From Phytophthora hibernalis (Eukaryota > Oomycota > Peronosporomycetes > Peronosporales > Peronosporaceae): DNA of 64,000 nt. Of this stretch, positions 25,816-37,231 are shown piece after piece (position 1 is the stretch's first letter; every line of letters begins with the position of its first letter). The stretch spans positions 1 through 64,000 of the forward strand of contig JAAKBF010000007.1 in assembly GCA_012656075.1 (NCBI GenBank), read 5' to 3'. The notes beneath the pieces were generated by a model. The model made no database searches and was not told the DNA's origin. It saw only the letters and a list, made by a program, of their open reading frames with translations. Position numbers and translations under genes: made by a program.

Positions 25816-26330
25816 CCTGTCTTCCTCTTCCTTTGTCCTTGTTGAAGTCCTTTAAAGTGTATTTTAGCCAATAAGATCACGTCGTTGTAAGGTCGAAAAT
25901 CTGTCCTACGTCTTTGTCAGATAAGTGAATATATTCAAAGAGCCAACATACGCAAGATATTAAAAAACATACCGGTATACTGATGTGCACACATAATGTG
26001 TCCTTTCTCATGGAATAGTAGGTGACTGTATACTCGTCCCATTATTTTTGCTTGCTCTTTTATTTTTTTAAAATTGAAAAAGAGCAAGTGAAATCCAATA
26101 TTCTTCATACTGGTTTCGACAATCACAATTTGTGGCTACGGTAATCAAAAATAATAGAGCTTTTGCTCCCGTAATTTACTTAACGCGTTCGAGTCAGCCT
26201 TACAAACGTAAGTTTGGCAGAATACATTTTGCTCACGTATGATCACTAAGTACGAATATCATTTTTAACAGGTCGCTCCTGCAGGCTCAAATAGCAACTT
26301 CGCTCGGGGCACGGCGGTGCTGGACGCGCT
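25816..26330. other. AT-rich stretch, no gene seen
   Basis: AT-rich sequence with poly-T and poly-A tracts and no coding signal on either strand. Confidence 0.6.
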
Positions 26331-26375
26331 GGCGCACCAAGGTCTGGATGACCTTCAGTTTTGAGTTCCTGACCC

Positions 26376-27273
26376 CCAGAAGCGTGCACGCTTCCAAGGG
26401 CGCGACCTTTTGTCGCTGATTCAAATTGTCAAACACAGGGAGACGTACGCCGCGCGCCATGGTAAGGGAAGGCGAGTGGCAAGCAGTTGCAGACGAGCTG
26501 AATCGCGCTGGCACTGCTTCCTTATCTCTTCGCGCATGTCGAGATAAGATTGCCGTGTTGCTGTGGGGGCATAAGCGATCTTCCTCGTCAGCCGCGTGCC
26601 GCCTCTCGAGCGGCTACTGAGAAGCACACGGGGATAAGTGATCTTCTTGAAGGCTACCTGCAGTTGAAGACACGTTTCGATAAAAACCAACAGGCCGAGA
26701 AGGACGCAAAAAATCGCAAGCGACAGCGACTTGCGTCTGCGGGCAAAAAGACGATGCGCAAAGCAGCCCGGCGGTAAGTAAATTGATTTCCTTTACCTTG
26801 CTTCATGATCTAAGGCTTGGTTGTGTATGTTGAAGCACCGCAAGATGAGAGCAAGCGAGGGTACCGATCACCCACGAGTTCAGCCTCGAAGAGATGATGA
26901 AGACGAAGAAAATGACGGCGAAGATGCTGTTGGTGCAGTGCAACGTGATGAAAACGAAACCCAGCTGCGACAATTCCTTGATAGCGATTACAGCAGCAGT
27001 AGTGAAAAGGAAACGCTGAGAGCAGCGACCAAAGCGACGACAGTCACGAAAATGAAGAAGGTGTGGAGGAAGATCCCAACGTCAACCCAGTGGGAAGAAA
27101 GCGCCTGCGTGTGGGTGAAATTTGGGCCAGGGATGAGGCGATGATGACGCGCGAGAGAGCGGCTCAAAGGAAGGGGACAGCGCGTTTCAAACAATGGTGG
27201 AAACGATGGTAAACCAGAACAACATGCTGCTGGGGCTGCTCACTCGTAGTTCCGTCAACTCCAGCAACCAGCA
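26376..27273 (+). pseudogene. Broken SANT/Myb-like DNA-binding gene
   Basis: A SANT/Myb-like block is readable across two frames. DLLSLIQIVKHRETYAARHG (26,407-26,466) continues after a frame change as GEWQAVADELNRAG and LSLRACRDKIAVLLWGHKR (to about 26,580). A second change leads to EKHTGISDLLEGYLQLKTRF, a coiled, basic stretch and a splice-donor-like GTAAGTA at 26,774. Downstream comes an acidic Ser-rich linker, then RKRLRVGEIWARDEAM and, after another frame change, a terminal VETMVNQNNMLLGLLTRSS. This order (SANT-like domain, acidic linker, C-terminal helix) resembles repeated SANT-domain proteins of oomycete genomes, by my recollection of the family. Three or more frame breaks make it a pseudogene. 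Confidence 0.5.
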
Positions 27274-27279
27274 GTAGAT

Positions 27280-28987
27280 TGGTTTATCCTGACACAGCTG
27301 AGATTCCTTTAGTTTTGAGCTCAAACTAGCTAATTTATATTTCTTAACGAGTAAACCACCATTCTCGGAGGCATCAATCAAGTACATGAATGTTATCGTT
27401 TCGTTCGAACCTATTGTTGAACTAGTTAAGTGTGGCGAGGCGGGTGAAAGCCTTTTTCGTCCAGAGGTGTATAGCGCTCCCATACCCTCTCTGAATGAGG
27501 ATGTCTAGAACCACTGAATGGTAATATCACCCAGTGTGACGTGTATCTTTGTGGCAATCCCTATAGGTATCGTTTACCTTCGGGTATCCCGGACTGCACC
27601 GCTTGAAATGAGTTGTTAGCTTACACGAACTGAAAACAGGATGAGCACCGAGCTCCGCCAACCCACTGAAATAGGCAGCGAGGCACGACTGAATGAGGTG
27701 GGCCACAGATAGATCTCTCGTTCAGACAACTAAAAATACAGAGTTCCAAATACAAATATACAGCCACATTAAATTCTTCTAGACCCTAAAGTGGGGGTCT
27801 TTTCGCCAGTCTCACTTGGAGCTAACACCCAGAGTACTGGTCAACTCTGGATGAATTCTCACTCAACGCGCACCACCATCACTTAGTAAGGGACAATCTT
27901 CTTCTTCACACACAAATACACTTCTTCTTCACACAATAGTCGATCAATCGAGTCTTAGGGGTGACTACTACAACCACCTAACACCGCAGGGTAATACGAA
28001 ATGAACGCCACTCAATGAGCAACGCGCAACTAGGTTTGTGAACTGACGGATCTGTCCAACCGCGCGAGCAGTCAGTCCCCGCATTATTCGAACTTGATCT
28101 TTTCGGGAGCCACGCAGCCAGACTCGTGTTCCGGCGCGGCTTTGAGCGTCCGTAGTTTCGGTCCCCCGGGAATTGGTCCGGGCAGCCGGATCTCCATGAG
28201 GCACTAGACTCCGACGCTTCCGCACTTCCGCGATACCGTGTGTCTTGCTCTCGGCAAATTAAACTCTGTTTGTTTTTATCTATCTTCGCTATCTTTGGTC
28301 TGTTTTGTCTGTGTTTCCTCCTATCTTCCGTCCGCTCCTGCTGACTTCACTGAATTTGACTTGGTTTCACTAAATGAATTGATGATGGCGAACTTTTTGG
28401 TGCGCTCACACATCATTGATGACGGTGAGCATCTGGGTACAGGGCCACACATCTTTTGATGGTGATGATGAAAGATATAATGGAACCGACCCTTCACCGA
28501 GTCCGACCTTCATCCAGGATGGCTTCGTTGATCTTGGCTCGTTCAGGTTATCTTCATGATTCATGGTCGCTTAATATATAGTACATCTTCATCTTCGGGT
28601 GCGTTGGTTCTGGATTGGGAACTCATCGAGAGTATTCTCCATCCGGTGGGACCTCATCCAGTGAGATATGACCCTCGAAGCTTGTACTTGAATGCTGGAT
28701 TTTGTATCACTCACGGCGGTCATGTGTGTGTTGGTGTTGGCACAATTCCATGGGGTTGTTGATGGATCTTGTTTGGTGCTTCGAACCACGTCAAGGCAGG
28801 CTGCTGCAAGGGATACGTTCACCGAGAGCACTTTATACCTTAGGTTGTCTTGCTGTCAGGGAATCGGCGGTCCGGACATGGTGTATTCTAATCTCACCGA
28901 AGGAGGCCTCATCCGATGGACACCTCCCGACCTGTGGGTCCATCCTTGGCTTGCACATTTAGTCCACTTCACCCCAACAGTCACTTG
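27280..28987. other. Gene-poor interval, no supported gene
   Basis: No ORF with domain support. A CT-rich run lies at 27,890-27,940 (CTTCTTCTTCACAC repeated). Sequence near 27,950-27,990 resembles a retrotransposon LTR edge, but no second LTR, primer-binding site or polyprotein is visible. The part from 28,500 rightward may be the 3' flank of the Harbinger element. Confidence 0.5.
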
Positions 28988-29968
28988 TCACACATTACAC
29001 ACTGACGCCATACTGTATCTTTCTCCACTCATCCAGTCCAAATATTCCATCAGACAGTCAAACTCAGCGGCTGGGAAAAATCCACAGCCACTTCGTGTCA
29101 TAAGCGCAGCAAAATAATCTTCAAAAGTTGGTGGCACTACGCAGAAGTAGCTGCTGATAGCGTTTTGACGTCTCGCAATAGTCACGCAGTTTGCGAAGAT
29201 TGCTACCACCTCGTACAGCAGACCCACTGGAACATTCCCGATGGTCATTTTCCGTTTGAAGTCTATCATACCCCACTCGTTAACGATCCCCCACTCTACA
29301 GAGATCCTAACTCGACTCAACGACCTGTTCACTTCATGCTCGTCTTCTGTTATACCCACGCTGGTAAGTTGGGATGCAAACACGTTAGTTTGGCCGTACG
29401 CAGGATCCCCATAGACCAAGTATCCGTGAAAGCGTGAATCGTCCGAAATAATTTCCTCCAGGTCGGAATCTTCAAGCAGTAAGATCATGGGCTCGTCAAA
29501 CAATAATGCCATCCGGGGTCGTCACGGTTTGGTACTTTATCGCATGGGAACACCTGTGCCCGTTATACATCGCTCGCTGCCCCACGCTATCTCCAGGTCG
29601 GCAAATTTTCCGAACCGTGCCGTCGATGAACCCCAAAGATTGGACAGCGCCGATCCTTTTGCGCGTATTGCAGAAGCAAAATCTTCGAGACGGAGCTTAC
29701 TCTATCCCAGTCCCTTTTCAGTAGCGAAGCGCATCGGGTTACAATGTGCTCGCACACAGTAGAAAACAGAACTCAAATTACTATCGGACCGTCCAAATTT
29801 CTTCTCTTGGTCCCGCCAGCGAGCTGGATAACCGAGCCGTCCAAGAGTGATACACAGTTCCTCAATACCGGAGGTACGATATCCTTCTTGTGTCGAAAAG
29901 AATGGTGGAAGCCGAAGCGTCATGGACAAATAAAATAAGCAAGCTGCACTCGTGCTGTTTGCGAACAC
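28988..29968 (-). pseudogene. Broken PIF/Harbinger transposase
   Basis: DDE endonuclease of PIF/Harbinger type, read right to left. The N-terminal helical part (29,968-29,702) has LGRLGYPARWRDQEKKFGRS. The first catalytic Asp is in FIDGTVRKICRPGD (29,625-29,580), followed by YNGHRCSHAIKYQTVTTPDG. The second Asp is in YGDPAYGQ, and the Glu is in ISVEWGIVNEWG (within 29,512-28,988). The segment between PDG and the second block, which normally carries the YGPxxGRRHD-like motif, is shortened and out of frame, and the N-terminal part is in a different frame from the core. The catalytic triad is visible but the ORF is not intact. Confidence 0.8.
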
Positions 29969-30438
29969 AGGCAGTTCCGATAATTCCGAACGTTCATTTT
30001 GTTCCTAGCACTTCTGAATAGTTATTATTCGCTTAAGTACGGTGTTGAAGTGGTGAGTGCGCACTCGAAAGGAATCACGCGAGTGTGCACTCCAAGGGAT
30101 CCACGCGAGTGCGCGCTACCATGCTCTCTCCTTCCGTCATGAGACCCCCAGACCCAGGATCCTCGACTCCTCTCCCTGCGCGACAAGCGGGGACTCCTCG
30201 GAGCTGCTCACGCCTTCGATCGGCGCGAGGATCAAGACCGACGGCGCGATACTCTCTGTATCCGCGCCGACGAGTGCTCGGTAGTCCAGTACCAGCGCCA
30301 AGCGGTCTCGGATACGATCAAGATGAAACTCAAGAAAGCCTTACTGTCAACTTCTCTCGAGAGTGCTCTTTACAAGGCCGCACTCAACAAGGCAACGAGA
30401 GCGTTGCTGCTGGGGTATACGATGCGAGTCGACCGGGC

Positions 30439-32280
30439 ATGAAGTCGGGCCCCATATGGCGACACTTCAAGAAGCTTGGTACGAAGACACATCCTCCAGT
30501 TCAATGTCGTGGTTGCGGCAAGTGCATGGGGAGTGGAATTCCAAAGCGGAATATGTTACCTCATGTCCTCCAGTGTGAGAAAATATCTTCTCTGGACAAA
30601 CATTTTATCCGGAGAAAGTATGGGGTGCCCAATGGTGATACTACCGTGCCGCCAGCCACACCTGCAGCGACTTCGAGTGTATCTGGTCCTTCACCTGATG
30701 ATGCGACAAGGACACCAAACGACACGCCCTTGACCCAAGCGGAATTTGAGCTGATGGTGGCGCGCTTGTGGACTCACCGATTTTACTCCTGTTTTTCTTC
30801 AAGCTGGTCCCCCATTTGAAACTGCCGTCAAGATTCAAGCTATCCAATGTTCTCCTGCCAAAAATTCGGGCGGAGATCGAAGCTAGCGTCATCGAGATGA
30901 TCAGACTTCAAGGAGCAGTGACTGTCACAACCGATGTCTACACCAATACAAATTTATCAATTTCATGGTGACTGCCCCTGGAATGAAATCGCTGTTCTGG
31001 TCATTCCTGCACACCGGAAGTATACAGTACACGGCGGAATACTTGGCGGGGAGCTGGAACGAGTGGTAAATCAAATCCAGTCGAGGACCGGAGCAATTGT
31101 TACCGGTATTCTCACTGACACTGCCAGTAATATGACTGCTGCGTGGGGTTCTAGAGGATAAGCTGCCTGTGTTTGGAGGCGGTTGTGCTGCACATGTTCT
31201 CAATTTGGTGATGGAGGAGGTGTTCTCGAAAATCACCTTCATTTCACAAGTACAGGAACAAGCATACAAAATTTCCAGATTTGTTCGAGATCACTATGGG
31301 CTCCTGGAACAGCTCCGGCTTCTACAAGTGGCGATGATTTCATCAAATGAACCGCGTCGTGCCTTAATGATTCATGTTCCTACCCGATGGTATTCTCCGC
31401 ACTCGTGCCTCAAAAGCGTGCTGACAAACCGTAACGTGCTGGAAGACCTATTTTGTTCCCCACGCCACAAGGTACTACGTGATCACTATCCGACAACTGA
31501 GATCGAAGAGTTGGTTGGGTCAGCAGCGTTCTGGAATAATCTGGCTTATGCGGTCGCCTTGATTGACCCAATAATCTAGGCGTTGGGCGAGTTGGAATCC
31601 GACGAAGCTGAGCCTTCACGTGTGTACGAGTGATTCCGCTGGCTTCTTGAGGGATACTCGACCCAACCACTTATTTCGCCTCGTCCGGGGAACCGATATT
31701 GCCCACCGTATATTTGGCGAGCCAACACTCGATGCAAGCAACGTTACGCTATTCGTTCCGAAACGAGAAAAACGCTGGCGTATGTGTCACACGGACGCTA
31801 TGGGGATCGCCTTCCTGCTTGACCCAAAGACGGATATGTCGCTGTTCGTCAGTACTAATGCGGCCGATTCCATCGAACAAGCCTGCAAGTGCGCTGTGAG
31901 GTCCAAGATGTTGGAGTGCTTAAACCTCACGCGCGAAGAGTTCAAGAAATATCTCTACGATTTTGATGCACTGAAAACAGGATGGAGCGCTGAGACGAGG
32001 GCGCAATATGCTGGACGATATGCACCGGAATCTTTCTTACATCGCTGATATCGTGTTTTCCATTTCGACTTCAAGTGCAGCAAGTGAGAGGGCTTGGAGT
32101 ATCTTGGACTACATCCACTCAAAGAAGAGAAACTGTCTCAAGATGGCGAAGGTTGACATGCTCGCCTACATTTACATCAACGGAGGCATGCTACATGGCG
32201 ACAAAGTCGATTACGCGCGGGTGCGGACACACCCTGAATCCGACGTGGTGGATCCTGAAGTTATCCAGAACGAACGTTAG
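30439..32280 (+). pseudogene. Broken hAT transposase with BED zinc finger
   Basis: Nearly full-length hAT order in shifted frames. The BED finger (30,439-30,600) has GPIWRHFKKLG and CRGCGKC..PHVLQCEKI. DUF659-like sequence follows (30,768-31,160): AVTVTTDVYTNTN, GELERVVNQIQSRTG and TDTASNMTAAW. The core (31,169-31,579) has GCAAHVLNLVMEEVF, VPTRWYSPHSCLK and FWNNLAYAVALIDPII. Then come 31,620-32,048 (GIAFLLDPKTDMS) and the C-terminal dimerisation motif SAASERAWSILDYIHSKKRN with LAYIYIN (32,008-32,280). At least four frame changes and one in-frame stop. All domains are still recognisable, so this copy decayed more recently than the one at 18.6 kb. Confidence 0.85.
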
Positions 32281-32474
32281 AGCGTGTTCAAAAAATTTAC
32301 GTTGTTAGCATTAGCTGTCATAACTAGTGCCGAAGTGTAGTAACGCGCTTCAAAAGTCAATCAATTCATCTTTTCAAGGTCATATTTGGTCATTCTTCCA
32401 TGTGGGTACGGCTCAAGCAAAACCGCCAATGCATTCGAGTAACCTCACCGATCAATTGTAATTGGAACAAGTTC

Positions 32475-32660
32475 CTAACTTATCCTATCAAGTTCAAAAA
32501 TATCCGAACTGTTCGGAACTCGTTCCCAACCAGCACTAAGCTGCACCTTGCAAAATCGGAATCGATCGACACAGTCCTTCTCGAACAAAGCGTTGATGTC
32601 GAACCGAACTTCAGGAATCGTTTTCTTGAGGATCTCCTTTTCTTCCTCTCTCATCTTCAT
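32475..32660 (-). pseudogene. Possible Harbinger N-terminal fragment
   Basis: A 61-codon minus frame with VRFDINALFEKDCVDRFRF, the kind of sequence that precedes the helix-turn-helix in oomycete Harbinger transposases. No catalytic part follows. It may be a separate scrap or part of the neighbouring acidic ORF's transposon. Confidence 0.3.
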
Positions 32661-32699
32661 GGCTAAGACGCATGCAACTGCTCACGACATACATCCTAA

Positions 32700-33479
32700 G
32701 CGCCGGTAGCGTATGAGTCTACTGTTCAGAACCCACAAGTCGATGCTGTTCTTGGGTATTTGCCGTAGAATTGCATTAGCCGCTTCTATAATGTGTTGCT
32801 CCGATTCTCTTGGCAAACCCCATTCACTCGATGATGATCGATCATCATCCAGATCTTCGTTGATATCTCGACGACTACTAAAATCGGTAGACTGATCAAT
32901 AGTGTCTTCATAGTCTACGATCGACTACGATGACTCGATTTGGCGATCTTCTCCTTCACTATCTGGTTGGACTTCGAAGTCACCAGGCTCCGGTCGGTAT
33001 TCATCACCCGTAGATCCTGCAACCCCATGATAAAGATAGGATCCACCATCAAAATTGATGGTGTTGTCGTCGGCATATCCGCTAGTGTCCTCCACAGCCC
33101 GTTCAGGAGCTCCAATCTCATTCAACGTCAAAGCAACAAAGCCATGTCCACCCCAGTTATCATCCACCACGGCGTCGGAAGAGTCGTCACCACCAGAGAA
33201 GCTGGTGCTCCCGCTGAGATCGTCGCTGCTTGGACCGTAGTTGTAGACCCGTATTTGAGGCTGTGCAGGCACTTCCATAGTCTCTTGCTCATGCTGCGCT
33301 TGGACATCTGCAATCACTGATCGTAAATCATGATGTGTGCCACCGCTCCGTCTGTGTCTCGCTGGTCGCACTTGAGTGTCGACCACATGTCCGACAACCG
33401 GGAGTGAAAGGTTTGTAGATAGCGGTGGTAGTCCGTGCAACATGCCGAGCCGCTCATGTCGATCGGGGCCGTCCGCCAT
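32700..33479 (-). pseudogene. Acidic Ser/Asp-rich ORF, probably transposon-derived
   Basis: Minus frame from MADGPDRHERLGM (33,479) through an acidic Ser-rich middle (SSDDLSGSTSFSGGDDSSD, FEVQPDSEGEDRQIESS) to a stop at 32,925. Sequence beyond the stop stays open in a shifted frame (LDDDRSSSSEWGLPRESEQ, then IIEAANAILRQIPKNSIDL). No domain is recognised. It lies among transposon remnants and has frame breaks, so a real host gene is unlikely. Confidence 0.35.
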
Positions 33480-33637
33480 GCGCGCGCAAATGACTCGAAT
33501 GCACTCTGATACTTCATATTTGAGGAGCTACAAATATTTATTATGAGAAATCAATCAAAGTTCACAGGTAAGTGGATGCAGCATTTTGATGTTGGGGCTC
33601 GTGGTTTTTACGTAAATTACGGGAGCAAAAACCTCTA

Positions 33638-35792
33638 ATGACGACAACCTCGACGCCTCGACTGCTGGTGCTCTACGGCAGCGAGACCGGCACGGCACAG
33701 GACGTGGCCGAGTTCATGCAGCAGCGCGCCTTCAACCGGCATCTGCTGGATACGCAGGTCTCGCCCATGGACGCGTTCCCTGTCTCTCAGCTACTACCGC
33801 AATGTTCCGCCGTCGTCTTCGTGGTGTCCACGACAGGCGACGGTGAGGCGCCCGAGAACATGCGCAACGCCTGGCGCAGTCTGTTGCGCAAGACGCTGGG
33901 GGCAGTGGCTCTCGGGTGTCCGCATCGCCGTATTCGGATTGGGTGACTCCAGCTACGCCAAGTACAACGCAGTGGCTCGGAAGCTGCAGGCTCGGCTGCT
34001 ACAATTGGGGGCCTCGGAGCTCATCGACCGAGGTCTTGGGGACGACCAACATGCGTACGGATACTTTGGGGCACTGAACCCATGGCTGGAGAAGCTCTGG
34101 GCAGCAGTGCTGCAATTGCATCCGCTGCCGGAAGGAGTCGCAATTGACGATTCCCGAAACCGGTCGAGCCTCGCTACTCTTTTACGTTGCATGAGGCGGG
34201 GGCTGAAGAGGTGAATGCAACTCGCCTCTTGTCGCCGAGAACCGATGAGTCGAACTTTTATGCACCACCTCGTATGGTGGTGCGGAGGGAGAAGGGCATT
34301 TATTTGGCTCCGGTCGTGGTGAACAAGCGGGTCACTGCGAACGACTGGGAGCAGGATGTAAGGCACTTGGAGTTTGATATTAGCGGCGACTTGAGTGGTG
34401 GGGAAGGGGTTGAGACTCCGTTCAGGGCTGGTGATATTGCAGTGGTATACCCTGAGAACATCACGGGAGTGGCCGAGATGCTCGAGTATGTAAAGATGGA
34501 TGGAGATTCTGTCATCTCGATTAACGCTGCTGATGGCTCGAAGCAGTTCGATTTACCATCTCCAGTCACTGTCCGTGATGTCTTTGCAAAGTACCTGGCG
34601 ATCCTGGAGATCCCACGCCGAAGCTTCTTCGAGAGGCTGTCGCTGTTTGCAACAAATGAAGAAGAGGTAAGGCGTCTCATTTACTGTAAATAGTGTGTGA
34701 TTGGAAGTACTAACTTCGTGAACGCGTCAATTTTGGTGCTGCAGAAAGAGAAGCTCGAGGAGCTGGCCTCAGCTGAGGGTGTGGATCTGCTCTATGACTA
34801 CTGCATTCGTGAGAAGAAGACGTATGCCGAAGTGTTAACGGACTTCCCGAGCGTGAACGTGCCTCTGGAAATCCTGATGCAACTCGTCCCTCGCCAGCAA
34901 CCCCGTTCGTATTCCATTTCATCGTCGGCTCTGCTCTATCCTGGACGGGTAAGTCGTCCGATAGGTTGAATGCCTTCAAACATCACTTGTCATATTTAAC
35001 GGATGTTCATTGTCTACTAGGTGCACTTGACGGTGGCCATCGTGGACTTCCTGACACCGTACAAGCGCCGCCGTAGCGGAATTTGCTCATCATTTTTCAG
35101 TCGCTGGATCCGTCGAAGGAACAAAAGATTGTACCTATGTGGATCAAGAAAGGTCTCTTTGAGCCCCCAACCTTAGAACGCGACATGCTTCTCATCGGCC
35201 CGGGAACAGGACTCGCTAGCATGCGCGCGCTTGTGCAGGAGTGCCAATTCCTGCGTAAGCAAACTGCTGCCAGCGCTCGCTCAGGGACAACCTACCTCTA
35301 CTTCGGGTGCCGTCATGAACACAAGGTGAGAACGCTAACACGCGTGCTAAATGTATCTCATCCATTTAACGAGTCGCTTGTTGCAATGTAGGACTTCCTT
35401 TACGGAGACGAGCTGCGTGGACTAGTGACTTCGGGTGATCTCACCGAGCTACACACCGCATTCTCTCGTGACCAGGTACGCACTACCGTTCAACGATTCT
35501 CACAAAAACCGGAAAGCTGGCCAAACTAATCGTATCGCCGCCACGCTTGCAGGACCACAAAATCTACGTGCAGACGCGTCTGGCAGAGAACAAGGACGCC
35601 ATCTTCGACTTCATCATGAACGGCGAGGGGTGTATCTACATTGCTGGCTCCGCGAAACGAATGCCGAACGACGTGTACGAAGTGCTACGCGACATCGTTC
35701 GCTCAGTCGGGAAGATCCCGCTACCAACCGCCGAGAAGGTGATGAAGACGTTGGCTCGCAAGAAACGCTACGTCGTCGAATCCTGGTCGTAG
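33638..35792 (+). CDS. NDOR1: NADPH-dependent diflavin oxidoreductase (NDOR1/TAH18)
   Basis: Electron donor of cytosolic Fe-S cluster assembly; the family passes electrons from NADPH through FAD and FMN to CIAPIN1/Dre2. Five exons: 33,638-34,666, 34,745-34,948, 35,021-35,325, 35,392-35,475 and 35,553-35,792, about 620 residues (human about 600). Flavodoxin domain: GSETGTAQDVAE, TTGDGEAPENM, LGDSSYAKYN. FAD domain: RSYSISSS. NADPH domain: IGPGTGLASMRAL, YFGCRHEHKD, AGSAKRMP, and the near-terminal Trp of ESWS. Intron 1 has TACTAAC. Three one-base frameshifts in runs interrupt it: an extra G in G5 at 33,897-33,901, a missing C near 34,152, and a missing T near 35,092. The first two compensate. 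Conservation continues on both sides of each, so I favour sequence error over a pseudogene. Confidence 0.9.
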
Positions 35793-35888
35793 AAACCTAC
35801 ATGTAGACCAAACCAATTCAGTAGAACACCTTACACTTCCCCATTATCACATTTTTGATTCGCTAAAAAAATCGTGAACCACCTGTCC

Positions 35889-37231
35889 ATGGACGCCGCG
35901 CAGGAGCTGGAGCAGGCGCACCATGTGCGCACATTCGTGAGGCTCGCCAACCTCACGCAGACGCCAGAACTGCACGAGTGGAACCTCGAATCCCTTCACA
36001 GAGCTCTGCAATGGGCTCGGGTAGCGGAAGATGTGGTGCATGGCAGTGAAGACATGGAGACGAACATCCGTCAGTGGTTCCCCGTGGCGACGTTGCCCAC
36101 GCTGCCTTTGGATGGAGCTCTGACGGCCGATGCCCTACGCCATGCAAGAGTCCACTTACTGCGGTCCATACTGCAGAGCCCGTTCTTGGTCACACATCCG
36201 ACACGGTCGGAATTATTGGTGGCTGTGCTCCAGGAGCTCCAAAGCCAAGACTCGTCGGCTGACGAACTGGAAGCACATTCTTCTAATAGGTAACTTTGGT
36301 GGTGGTAGGGTGTGAGTGAGAGATTTTTATTTGCTCTCTTGATGCTCTGGTAGTGCGCTGCTGACGGAGAGGGTTACTGGAGCTCCACGCGCGGACGCTA
36401 TGCTAGCCATTGCTCGTCGAATGAGCGAGGGTTGCAAGCGCATTCGGGTACAAGGTGATTGCTGCTGTCATATTGGTTGTGCGATGAGTGGTGCTGATGT
36501 GTTTGTGCAAATGACCTGAAGTGCTATCTGGCTGGGTCCTGGTACCTGCACTTAAGACTTACGCGCTGTCACCGCGCACGCTGCAATTGAAGGCCATGGC
36601 GAAAACGTTGCAGCGAAATGCAGTGGATGCTCGTGCTTCTGCCAACCCTGAAACGTATCGTGAATTTCTGAATGACGTGCAAAGCTGTTTTGAAGCACCC
36701 GAAAGTAAAGATGTCCGGGTAAGCTTTCATGGTGACTCTAGTTGTTGTTGCGTTGGTGAAGTGATTCTTATCAACCAAATGACATTTGCAGGAAGTCGTG
36801 GTCTTGATGCTGGTTATGTGTGAGTGGCCCGCGCAGGAACCCCCACAACTTCGAGGGATGATGGAGGATCTTGTAAAAGTTGTGCGTGACTGGGTGATGT
36901 ACAAGCCCATTCGGTACTGGACGTTTTCGCCGTGGTTGGCATCCATGCTGGCGAAAAAATCGGAAGCTCTCGCTCGTGTGTATGTATTCGAGTTGTTCAA
37001 GACAGGTCTTCTGGAATCATGTGCGACTGCAATTCATTATCTACACCAGCAAGCATCTATTAACTCTAGCTGTTGTGTTTTGCATTTACTTTAGGGGAGC
37101 GCCAGTTTGTGGAGCGTGTTGCGGCGCTGAGTTTGCAGGGTGAAGGTGTGCAAGTCGTACTTCAGCCAGCTTTGGCAAAGCTAGATCCCCATTTGCAGCA
37201 AACCTACTTCAATGTAAATGCAAGCAGGTAG
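35889..37231 (+). CDS. FANCF-like protein (tentative)
   Basis: Five exons that close perfectly in frame: 35,889-36,289, 36,354-36,447, 36,557-36,718, 36,792-37,005 and 37,095-37,231, giving 335 residues. The last donor is a weak GTCTTC and the third acceptor was chosen to keep frame. All-helical composition. The N-terminal WNLESLHRALQWARVAEDVV resembles the start of FANCF, a helical adaptor of the Fanconi anaemia core complex (about 374 residues in human), and overall length is similar. Outside that block the likeness is weak, so the name is a hypothesis. The 3' half (from 36,651) lies in a block copied to 40,598. The gene converges with the ankyrin gene, stops 14 bp apart. Confidence 0.55.

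Noticed and set aside
27700..28230. Possible solo LTR
   Set aside because: No second LTR, no TG...CA ends with target duplication, and no primer-binding site found.
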